In this document: piece by piece, positions 28,150 through 34,209 of the stretch | How the letters are laid out: each line of letters starts with the position of its first letter | Numbering within the stretch: position 1 is the stretch's first letter | Source of the DNA: Saccharomonospora sp. CUA-673 | GTDB taxonomy: Bacteria; Actinomycetota; Actinomycetes; Mycobacteriales; Pseudonocardiaceae | Direction of reading: 5' to 3' | Length of the DNA: 34,209 nucleotides | Assembly (NCBI RefSeq): GCF_001942305.1 | Contig: NZ_MKKE01000039.1 | Span: forward strand, 1-34,209 | Notes under the pieces: generated by a model | What the model was told of the DNA's origin: nothing | Seen by the model: the letters and a program-made list of their open reading frames with translations, nothing else | The model's database searches: none | Made by a program: the position numbers and the translations under genes

Positions 28150-28746
28150 ATGTCAGCGGAGTTCGACCGGCTCGTCGCAGAGTTCGAGAAGTTTCAGTCC
28201 AAGCTGACCCGCATCGACGAGCAGATGTCCGGCGTCGCGGACATGCAGAGCGAGCTGTCCGAGCTCCAGGCGACGGCGTCGAACGCCGACCGGTCGGTGA
28301 CGGTCGTGGCGGGTCCCGGCGGCGCGGTGATGGACATCCAGCTCACCGACAAGGCCATGAACCAGCCGCCGCAGGCGCTGGCCGCGGCGATCAAGTCGAC
28401 GCTCCAGGAGGCCGTGGCCGAGGCCGCGCGCAAGCAGGCGGGCATCGTCGACAGCCACATGGGCGGCATGGGCCTGAACGTCACCGACCAGGTCATCGAG
28501 ACGCAGGCCCAAGCGTTCGGGATCGCGCCCGAGGAGCTCCGTCAGCGCATGGCCGACGAGATGCCCGCGCGCGGCGGCACCCCCGCCGAGGAGGAGTACC
28601 ACGAGGACTACTCCCACCAGAGCGTCTTCGACGGCGACGGCGACAGCGGCGCCGCCACCCCGCCCCCGTCCTCCGGCTCCGGCAGCGCCTCCGCGGGCGA
28701 CGACTTCCTGAAGAACCTGTTCAACGACGAGGAGGGCCGCCGATGA
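28150..28746 (+). CDS. YbaB/EbfC-like nucleoid-associated family protein
   Basis: A 198-residue protein. Residues 1-40 are coiled coil (MSAEFDRLVAEFEKFQSKLT), followed by the YbaB core VTVVAGPGGAVMDIQLTDKA and helices (AIKSTLQEAVAEAARKQAG). The last ~60 residues are acidic, Pro/Ser/Gly-rich and disordered. YbaB/EbfC-like proteins such as EspL recur in ESX gene clusters and are thought to assist secretion or bind DNA. The GAGGGAGAGGG RBS is strong. It overlaps the next gene at ATGA, so it opens the five-gene second module. Confidence 0.8.
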   Translation: MSAEFDRLVAEFEKFQSKLTRIDEQMSGVADMQSELSELQATASNADRSVTVVAGPGGAVMDIQLTDKAMNQPPQALAAAIKSTLQEAVAEAARKQAGIVDSHMGGMGLNVTDQVIETQAQAFGIAPEELRQRMADEMPARGGTPAEEEYHEDYSHQSVFDGDGDSGAATPPPSSGSGSASAGDDFLKNLFNDEEGRR

Positions 28747-29093
28747 GCGGGGCGAGCGGGTTCGGTCTCGACCCGGAGCATCTCCGCGGCTATACCCAGA
28801 ACCTGGGCCAGTACAAGGGGCAGACGCAGGAGCTCGCGCAGAACGTGCATCAGGCCGATGTCGGCGACGAGTCGTGGGGCATCGTCGGCCTGTTCACGAA
28901 GCAGGGGTACACGGACCTGCTGAACGAGTTGAACTCGCACATCAAGGACATGCTGGACGGGCTCAATTCCGCGTCGGAGAAGATCAACAGCTCGGCGGAG
29001 AAGTACGAGACCGAGGAACGCGAGGTCGCTCGCCTACTGAATCAGGCCCTGACCAACATCAACGCCGCGCAAGGGGGGCCGCAGGTTGGCTGA
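28743..29093 (+). CDS. EspC-like small type VII secretion substrate (copy 2)
   Basis: A 116-residue helical protein, paralog of the gene at 26310. WG turn DESWGIVGLFTK (residues 43-53) and Y88-x3-E92 (YETEE) at the same relative place. The first residues (GFGLDPEHLRGYTQNLGQ) match the EspC-type N-terminus. ATG overlaps the YbaB-like stop; its own stop is overlapped by the TTG start of the WXG gene. Confidence 0.75.
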   Translation: MSGASGFGLDPEHLRGYTQNLGQYKGQTQELAQNVHQADVGDESWGIVGLFTKQGYTDLLNELNSHIKDMLDGLNSASEKINSSAEKYETEEREVARLLNQALTNINAAQGGPQVG

Positions 29094-30231
29094 GGTAAAC
29101 GACGTCACCCAGGACGTGAACATCGAGACGAGCGACGACTCGGGTCTCATCAACACCGGTGCGATCGCGGAGAACACACCGGTCGTCGGCAGCGGCGTGG
29201 ACCTGGTCAGCAAGTTCTGTGAGGGCCCCGGCGAGGACGCGTTCGAGGCCGCCAACTGGACGAAGACGCTCGCCATCGACAGCGCCGCGTTCATCAGCGA
29301 GGTCGGCGGGTTGGCCGGCGAGATCGCCGAGGACCCGCTCGGCTGGCTCATCGGCGAGGGGCTGGACTTCCTGTTGTCGGTGATCCAGCCGCTCGATGAC
29401 ATGCTCAAGGCGGTCACCGGGGACGGCCCGGCGCTGGAGCAGGCCGCGGGCAACTTCGGCCAGATCGGTCAGGCCTTCCAGTCGATGAGCGAGGACTTCC
29501 CATCGGTGTCCAACGAGGCGCTGGGCAGCTGGCAGGGCGACAGTGCCGACGCCGCGGGCCGACGGCTCGCCGCCTTCGCCGACGGGATCGCGGGTGTCGC
29601 GTCGAAGGCCGGCAACGTCGCCGAGGTGCTGCAGCAGTCGGCGATGGTGATGCAGGTGATCGAAGAGGTCATCAAGGCGATCATCACCGAGTTCGTCAAG
29701 TGGCTGATCCTCACCTGGGTGCCCGCCCTGCTCGCGGCCGGCCCGACGTTCGGTGGGTCGACCGCCGCAGCCGGCACCGCAACCGGCGTCAAGGCGACCA
29801 CGACGGTCGCCGACACCAGCCAGAAGGTCTCGAAGCTCCAGCAGCTCCTCGGCAAGATCAAGGACTGGTTCGCCAAGATCAAGAGTTCGTTCCAGAGCCT
29901 CGGCTCGTCGCAGGGTCTCAAGGACGCCGCGGGGAAGGCCCTCGAGAAGGGCGGCTTCACCGAGGGCATGACGACCGGCGACACGTGGAAGCAGATCGGC
30001 ACGGAGGTCCTCAAGGAGGGCGCCAACGAGACCGTGAAGCAGACGACCGGCATCGACGTCAAGGAGGGTGGCGACATCCTCGAAAGCGACGTCAGCAAGA
30101 TTCCGGGCTTCGTCAAGACCCTCAACGACCACGAACAGGACCAGATCAGCAACGCGAAGGATCAGGCCGAGTACCAGAACGTCGGCGAGGAGCAGTCCGA
30201 CAGCCGAATCCGCGGCAACCTCGACTTCTGA
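29086..30231 (+). CDS. Large WXG-type T7SS-associated protein (copy 2)
   Basis: A 381-residue paralog of the protein at 26652. The start is TTG 29086 (AEVNDVTQDVNIETSDDSG), overlapping the previous stop by 8 bases. Shared blocks: DPLGWLIGEGLDFLLSVIQP (84-102), the WXG motif W149-Q-G151 followed by LAAFADGIAGVASKAGNV, and VIKAIITEFVKWLILTWVPA (about 195-215). Its C-terminal ~160 residues diverge from copy 1 (EGANETVKQTTGIDVKEGG). No catalytic domain is recognisable. Confidence 0.75.
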   Translation: MAEVNDVTQDVNIETSDDSGLINTGAIAENTPVVGSGVDLVSKFCEGPGEDAFEAANWTKTLAIDSAAFISEVGGLAGEIAEDPLGWLIGEGLDFLLSVIQPLDDMLKAVTGDGPALEQAAGNFGQIGQAFQSMSEDFPSVSNEALGSWQGDSADAAGRRLAAFADGIAGVASKAGNVAEVLQQSAMVMQVIEEVIKAIITEFVKWLILTWVPALLAAGPTFGGSTAAAGTATGVKATTTVADTSQKVSKLQQLLGKIKDWFAKIKSSFQSLGSSQGLKDAAGKALEKGGFTEGMTTGDTWKQIGTEVLKEGANETVKQTTGIDVKEGGDILESDVSKIPGFVKTLNDHEQDQISNAKDQAEYQNVGEEQSDSRIRGNLDF

Positions 30232-30244
30232 GGCGAACCGACGC

Positions 30245-30964
30245 ATGGCAGTCATGGGCATCGTCGCGATCGTGGGCGCCGTGATGGCGCTGGTTGCGGG
30301 GTTTGTCGTCGGCTGGAAGCCGGCGCGGAAACGGCCGGGCGGCCTCGCGGGCACGTTGGACGCCGAGTTCCGCCGGGAGTTCGCGTCGGTCGCCGCGTTC
30401 GGCCCGCAGGACCTGGCGCGGCTGCCGTTCGGGTTCGTCCCACCGCCTCTGCGGCAGGGTGCGGCGCCGGCCGACGTGGCGGTCGCGTTCCACTATCGCG
30501 GGCGCGAGGTGCTGGCGTTGCGGCACACGGTGTACGGCACCGGCCCGGACGGTGCGCCCGTCACCTATCCCTGGACCTACGTCCAGGTGCGCGCCTCACC
30601 GACGCCCCGCCTCCGGTTGCTGGGATCCGCGGCACACCAACGTGAACCGCACCAGCCCGACACCACGGGCATGCGCCAGGTCCACATCGGACACCAGAAG
30701 TTCGACGACTCCCTCGCCGTGTTCACCGACGACGACGGCTTCGCGCGTTCGCTGTTGACCGCGCCGATCGTCGAATACCTGACCTCGGACACGCGCTACC
30801 ACCACAAGCACATCTCGTTCGAGCGCGGCGTCGCCTGGCTGCGCATGCCCGCCCAGCTGACGACCGACGTGGCCTGCGTCGGCGCGGACACGCTGATCGA
30901 CCTGCTCGACCGGTCACCATTGTTCGCCCACGTGCCCGCACAGCCGGGAGGTGCGCCGCGATGA
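30245..30964 (+). CDS. One-TM membrane-anchored protein, T7SS-region paralog B
   Basis: A 239-residue protein of unknown family. TM segment at residues ~3-24 (MGIVAIVGAVMALVAGFVVG), then Arg/Lys-rich sequence. The C-terminal half shares FTDDDGFARSLLTAPIVEYL and the ISFERGVAWL pattern with paralogs A and C. It begins 13 bases after the WXG gene and overlaps paralog C at ATGA. Confidence 0.8.
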   Translation: MAVMGIVAIVGAVMALVAGFVVGWKPARKRPGGLAGTLDAEFRREFASVAAFGPQDLARLPFGFVPPPLRQGAAPADVAVAFHYRGREVLALRHTVYGTGPDGAPVTYPWTYVQVRASPTPRLRLLGSAAHQREPHQPDTTGMRQVHIGHQKFDDSLAVFTDDDGFARSLLTAPIVEYLTSDTRYHHKHISFERGVAWLRMPAQLTTDVACVGADTLIDLLDRSPLFAHVPAQPGGAPR

Positions 30965-31692
30965 TGCAGGACGTGGTCGGCCCGTTCATCGGCGTCCTCA
31001 TCCTCTGGGCGCTGTGCTTCCTACTCACGTTCGTCGTCGTGCGCAGCATCCGGCACGAGAAACCCCAGCAGCGGACCGAGAAGGAGAAGAGCACGCAGTC
31101 GATGGCCTCGTTCCTCGACCAGGTGCAGGCGCGGCAGTTCAGCGGCAAGGTCGGCACCCCACCGGCGTGGGGAATCGTGCCCTCCTCGGACCGTGACATG
31201 TGGGGCACCACCCGCCGCCACGAATGGGACGACGGCATCCAGTTCGACTACCGCGGCCACGAGGTGCAGGCCGTCGACTGCACGGTCAGGGTCAGCAGCA
31301 CGTCGAACTCGCGCGCCGTCTACCGCTCGGAGCAGCTGTTCCAGGTGCGCACGCCGCCCTGGCCGGTGGTGCAGCTCAACGCCCGCCAACTGACGCGCTA
31401 CCGCGGCGCCGGCGACCAGTTCCCCGAGATCACCCTGGGCAACCAGTTCGACCAGGCCTTCCGCATCACCGCCGAGGACGAACGGTTCGCCCGCGTCCTC
31501 CTGCAGGGCCCGGTCCTCGAGTTCCTCATGACCGACCCGCGCTGCGCCCAGTCCTGGATGATCTTCCAGGCCCACTGCCTCTGGACCGCTCGCGAAGGCA
31601 AGCTCGAACCGGCCGCCATGCTGCGGTTCATCAACCCCCTCGTCGACGTCGTCGACCGTCTCCCCCGCCAAGCCTGGGACTACCGACGATGA
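30961..31692 (+). CDS. One-TM membrane-anchored protein, T7SS-region paralog C
   Basis: A 243-residue protein of unknown family; ATG 30961 (or ATG 30964) with a TM at ~7-27 (GPFIGVLILWALCFLLTFVV). A charged linker and SMASFLDQVQARQF follow, then a domain with TAEDERFARVLLQGPVLEFL that matches paralogs A and B. Last gene of the second module. Confidence 0.8.
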   Translation: MMQDVVGPFIGVLILWALCFLLTFVVVRSIRHEKPQQRTEKEKSTQSMASFLDQVQARQFSGKVGTPPAWGIVPSSDRDMWGTTRRHEWDDGIQFDYRGHEVQAVDCTVRVSSTSNSRAVYRSEQLFQVRTPPWPVVQLNARQLTRYRGAGDQFPEITLGNQFDQAFRITAEDERFARVLLQGPVLEFLMTDPRCAQSWMIFQAHCLWTAREGKLEPAAMLRFINPLVDVVDRLPRQAWDYRR

Positions 31693-31695
31693 TGG

Positions 31696-32142
31696 TTACC
31701 GGCCCGGCGCCACCGCCGGGTCGGTAGGCAGGGGTTCGGTGAGGGCGAGCGGGGTGATGTCGAGGCGGTCGAAGCGCCAGCCCGCGTCGGTGCGCCGCGC
31801 GCCGTAGACGTGGACGCCCGCCGCAATCGACTGGGTGGCGTCGTCGAGGACGAACACCGCGATGTCGTGCGCCCGCACGATTGCTGTGTCGCCCTCGATG
31901 TCGATGATCAGGTTCGACTTGCTGTGCAGCGTGCGCACGTACCGTTCGTGACTCCTGCGCGCGAGTTCCACCAGCTCGGCGATGCCCTCCGCCCGCCCAC
32001 GTATCGACGTCACGACCACGTCGGGCGTGAACAGCGCGGTCGTGTCGTCGAAGCGTCCCTCGTCGATCCACGCGCTGTGCCGCGCGACGAGGTCGGCCAG
32101 CTCGGCGCGGTCCGCGAACTCGCGGAGTCTCTGTTCGTCCAT
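31696..32142 (-). CDS. SnoaL-like (NTF2-fold) protein
   Basis: A 148-residue protein with the SnoaL/NTF2-fold pattern: a helical start (LREFADRAELADLVARHSAW), FDDTTALFTPDVVV, and a C-terminal beta sheet ending GWRFDRLDITPL. Members include ketosteroid-isomerase-like enzymes and small-molecule binders. The substrate is not predictable here. I choose ATG 32142, with GGAG 8 bases upstream; GTG 32151 is too close to that RBS. It is divergent from the MarR gene, its likely regulator. Confidence 0.8.
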   Translation of the reverse strand: MDEQRLREFADRAELADLVARHSAWIDEGRFDDTTALFTPDVVVTSIRGRAEGIAELVELARRSHERYVRTLHSKSNLIIDIEGDTAIVRAHDIAVFVLDDATQSIAAGVHVYGARRTDAGWRFDRLDITPLALTEPLPTDPAVAPGR

Positions 32143-32194
32143 CACGGTCACTCCATTGGTTCGACGAACGTTAGATTCGCTAGTGAACGTAGGT

Positions 32195-32211
32195 CGTTAG
32201 TGGGACTAACG
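32195..32211. promoter_or_regulatory. Palindromic operator candidate of the MarR regulator
   Basis: CGTTAGT-GGG-ACTAACG is a perfect 7-bp inverted repeat in the divergent 88-base gap. For the minus-strand gene it overlaps a promoter candidate, TTGCGT-N17-TACGTT. A second smaller palindrome, GTTCG-A-CGAAC, lies near 32160. This is the usual layout for MarR autoregulation. Confidence 0.6.
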
Positions 32212-32230
32212 CAAGGGTTAGGGTGTCGAC

Positions 32231-32710
32231 ATGGAGACGGGCGATGATCTGCGTTTCGATCGTGGCGAGCAGACTCCACCGAGGCTCAGGGGCCAGTTGT
32301 CGCGCTTGGTGGGGATGACGGCGGTGCAGTTGCGCCGAGTGGCGAACGAGGCGTTGGGCGACGTGGGCGCGCGCAAGGATCATTTCGTCGTGTTGGCGAC
32401 GTTGGCCGAGTTCGGCCCGGCGAGCCAGTCGACGTTGTCGACGTGGACGCGGATCTACTCGAGCGATTTGGTCAGTGTCCTCAACGATTTGGCCTCCGCC
32501 GGTTTCGTCGAGCGCAGCCCGGACCCTGTGGACAAGCGCCGCAACGTCATCACCGTCACCGACGACGGCCACGCCCGCCTGGACGAGCTGGGCCGCGTCC
32601 TGGACGGCGTCAACGAGCACGTGATGGCGCCGCTGGACGCCGGCGAGCGGGCCCAACTTTTCGCGCTGCTGGAACGAATCAACGCCCGCCTGAACGAGCC
32701 GGAGCAGTGA
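32231..32710 (+). CDS. MarR-family transcriptional regulator
   Basis: A 159-residue winged-helix regulator. The HTH region is ASQSTLSTWTRIYSSDLVSV (about residues 63-82), followed by LNDLASAGFVERSPDPVDKR and the wing RNVITVTDDG. Terminal helices would form the dimer. MarR proteins typically bind palindromes near their own promoter and are released by small ligands. The neighbouring SnoaL-like gene is the likely target. Confidence 0.88.
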   Translation: METGDDLRFDRGEQTPPRLRGQLSRLVGMTAVQLRRVANEALGDVGARKDHFVVLATLAEFGPASQSTLSTWTRIYSSDLVSVLNDLASAGFVERSPDPVDKRRNVITVTDDGHARLDELGRVLDGVNEHVMAPLDAGERAQLFALLERINARLNEPEQ

Positions 32711-32720
32711 GCAGCGGTCG

Positions 32721-33947
32721 TCAGAACGGTGGCGGGTCGTCGTCGTTCGGGTCGGGCGGGTCGTCCGGATCTGACGATCGCGGCGGGAGGACGGGTTCGC
32801 GCTTGTCGGTGTAGGTGACGCCGAGCGGGGTCGTGACCGACGACGTGCCGTGCAGTGGGTCGTAGTCGTGGATCCATCCGGGGGCATTCTTGAGCCCGTG
32901 GTGTCGGCGACATCGGGGCGCGGCGTTGTCGGTCGAGGTCGAGCCACCGTCCTTGGCCCACTGTTTCTGATGGTCGAAGTCGCAGTGCCGGGCGGGACGT
33001 CGACACCACGGCACGACGCACATGCGGTCGCGGACCTCGACGACCTTGCGGATCGTCGAATTCGGACGATAGGACTTCCGGCCCAGGTCAACAGGGTTGC
33101 CGGTGGCCGGGTCGCAGAGGACCTTCCGCCACACCGACTTGGGGTTGGTCATGATCTCGCGGGCATAGGTCGCCGGGATCGGTCCGACACCGTCGATCGA
33201 GACTCCCGTCTCGGACATCGAGAGGGCGGCGTCGATGGGCATGTGGAGGTAGACCATCGCGGCCGACTGCGGCACCTGAACGCCGGGGCTGTTGCCCAGC
33301 AACAGGTCCGCGAACACGTCGGCCCGGAGTTGGTCGAGGTTCCGCGAGGAGTCGGACAGTCGAAGCTTCCGAGCCATCGCGTCGACGCGCGCGTACGCGG
33401 CCGAAGCGACGTCCGAGGGCAGATCGGCCGACAGGCGCGATTGGGCGTAGACCCCGTGTTCGAGCGTGACCTTCCGACCTTCGTGCGCCATGCGCGCGGC
33501 GGCGGTCTCGGCGTCAGGGTCGACCTGTTTGACGATCTGCGACGCGTGCCAGGTCATGTTCCGCGGCTGCCACGCAGTCAGCGACAATTGAGAAAGCTTC
33601 TCCTCAAGTAGTCGATCGACCTCAAGGGCATCGGAATTGGAGATCGGCGCGACAACGTTCAGCACCCGTTCAGCGCAATACCGATCCACGCGCCCCTCGC
33701 GCATCGACTGCAACAGCCGAGGCATGCGATAAGTCAAAGCCAAAGCGGTATGAATCCGATCCAAAACACCCTGCGGAGACAGTCGAAGCTCAGGCGCCAG
33801 CGCCTCAGCCAGCGACCGCCGCTCCAGCGAATCAGACGACGACCCGTCGTCGAGCGAAGCAAGAAACGACACCTCAGCAGCATCAGCCCGAGCCCGCAAA
33901 GCAAGCACCGACCGAGCCTCGTCGACAATCCCCTCAACATCTCTCAC
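32721..33947 (-). CDS. HNH endonuclease, DUF222 (13E12 repeat) family
   Basis: A ~408-residue protein. The N-terminal ~280 residues are the DUF222 part (LALRARADAAEVSFLASLDD, RVDRYCAERVLNVV). The C-terminal HNH nuclease has CVVPWCRRPARHCDFDHQKQ, an Asn (STDNAAPRC) and RRHHGLKNAPGW. The end is acidic and Pro-rich (DDPPDPNDDDPPP). I choose GTG 33947 (VRDVEGIVDEARSVLALRAR) because TATTAT lies 7 bases upstream, which would make the mRNA leaderless; the frame extends to 34133 but with a non-family-like, Trp-rich leader. Such genes occur in many copies in actinobacteria, often with mobile or repeat sequence. Confidence 0.85.
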   Translation of the reverse strand: MRDVEGIVDEARSVLALRARADAAEVSFLASLDDGSSSDSLERRSLAEALAPELRLSPQGVLDRIHTALALTYRMPRLLQSMREGRVDRYCAERVLNVVAPISNSDALEVDRLLEEKLSQLSLTAWQPRNMTWHASQIVKQVDPDAETAAARMAHEGRKVTLEHGVYAQSRLSADLPSDVASAAYARVDAMARKLRLSDSSRNLDQLRADVFADLLLGNSPGVQVPQSAAMVYLHMPIDAALSMSETGVSIDGVGPIPATYAREIMTNPKSVWRKVLCDPATGNPVDLGRKSYRPNSTIRKVVEVRDRMCVVPWCRRPARHCDFDHQKQWAKDGGSTSTDNAAPRCRRHHGLKNAPGWIHDYDPLHGTSSVTTPLGVTYTDKREPVLPPRSSDPDDPPDPNDDDPPPF

Positions 33948-33954
33948 GCAGCCA

Positions 33955-33960
33955 ATAATA
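33955..33960 (-). promoter_or_regulatory. TATTAT -10 box directly upstream of the HNH gene
   Basis: TATTAT on the minus strand ends 7 bases before GTG 33947. A transcript starting 6-8 bases downstream would begin at or next to the start codon, the pattern of leaderless genes in actinobacteria. The -35 is weak (TTATTG, 16-base spacer). Confidence 0.4.
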
Positions 33961-34142
33961 CCGAACAACTGATCGACAATAACCACCCACAAGCATGACG
34001 AAGAACCACTACGCAAAGTGACCCACACGTCCCCGAAAAACGCCACCGCCGAAGCGAAGCAAGGCCAACTCCGCCAACCAACCCACCCACAAATCCGCCC
34101 CCGCGAAGTGTCATCCCGTCGACCTAAAACCAAACCATCACA

Positions 34143-34209
34143 CTGCAGTCAGGGCGCAACCCACAACGAAACCGCAGCCAAACCCGAAAACCTTGCGCCC
34201 TGACTGCAG
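34143..34209. repeat. Perfect 17-bp inverted repeat at the window end
   Basis: CTGCAGTCAGGGCGCAA (34143-34159) and its exact complement TTGCGCCCTGACTGCAG (34193-34209) flank a 33-base loop. The stem ends at the window edge and may extend. It could be a large terminator, a repeat-family element or the end of a mobile element. Bases 33948-34142 hold only A/C-rich non-coding sequence and the HNH promoter. Confidence 0.85.

Noticed and set aside
1..34209. CRISPR arrays, rRNA, tRNA, insertion sequences or prophage genes
   Set aside because: No spaced repeat array, no rRNA sequence, no complete tRNA fold, and no transposase or integrase was seen on either strand.

Overview
The window is high-GC DNA from an actinobacterium. 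The ribosomal proteins (S3 and L17 with long tails, zinc-type S14 and L36, a short-LID adenylate kinase), the frequent GTG starts and the type VII secretion (T7SS/ESX) genes on both sides point to Pseudonocardiales (an Amycolatopsis/Saccharomonospora/Saccharopolyspora-like organism). That placement is inferred from protein character, not from a search.

Layout. (1) Bases 1-2091, plus strand: the 3' part of an ESX locus, with EccE and an overlapping unrecognised protein. In mycobacteria ESX-4 also lies beside truA-rplQ, so this is probably the ancestral ESX-4-like locus. (2) Bases 2220-24882, minus strand: one nearly unbroken informational super-cluster. In transcription order it runs rpsL-rpsG-fusA-tuf, then rpsJ-rplC-rplD-rplW-rplB-rpsS-rplV-rpsC-rplP-rpmC-rpsQ, rplN-rplX-rplE-rpsN-rpsH-rplF-rplR-rpsE-rpmD-rplO, secY-adk-map, infA-rpmJ-rpsM-(small ORF)-rpsK-rpsD-rpoA-rplQ, and truA. 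Hairpins after tuf, rplO and rplQ and between rpsQ/rplN, rpsD/rpoA and rpoA/rplQ divide it into sub-operons. (3) Bases 25430-31692, plus strand: an accessory T7SS-substrate region. A two-gene module (an EspC-like ~110-residue protein with a YxxxE motif, followed by a ~380-residue WXG protein) occurs twice. With it come three related one-TM proteins and a YbaB/EbfC-like protein. (4) Bases 31696-32710: a divergent SnoaL-like/MarR regulator pair around a palindrome. (5) Bases 32721-34209: a DUF222/HNH endonuclease gene (13E12-type) with an A/C-rich upstream region that ends in a perfect 17-bp inverted repeat at the window edge.

The sequence carries eight single-base deletions inside conserved genes (eccE, rpsM, rpsE, rplF, rplN, tuf, and two in fusA). 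Restoring one base at each gives the expected protein and, for the ribosomal and elongation-factor genes, the canonical length. Sequencing or assembly error is therefore far more likely than real gene loss. The two most interesting biological points are the duplicated T7SS substrate module with its membrane-anchored partner family, and a 63-residue basic ORF tightly packed between rpsM and rpsK.
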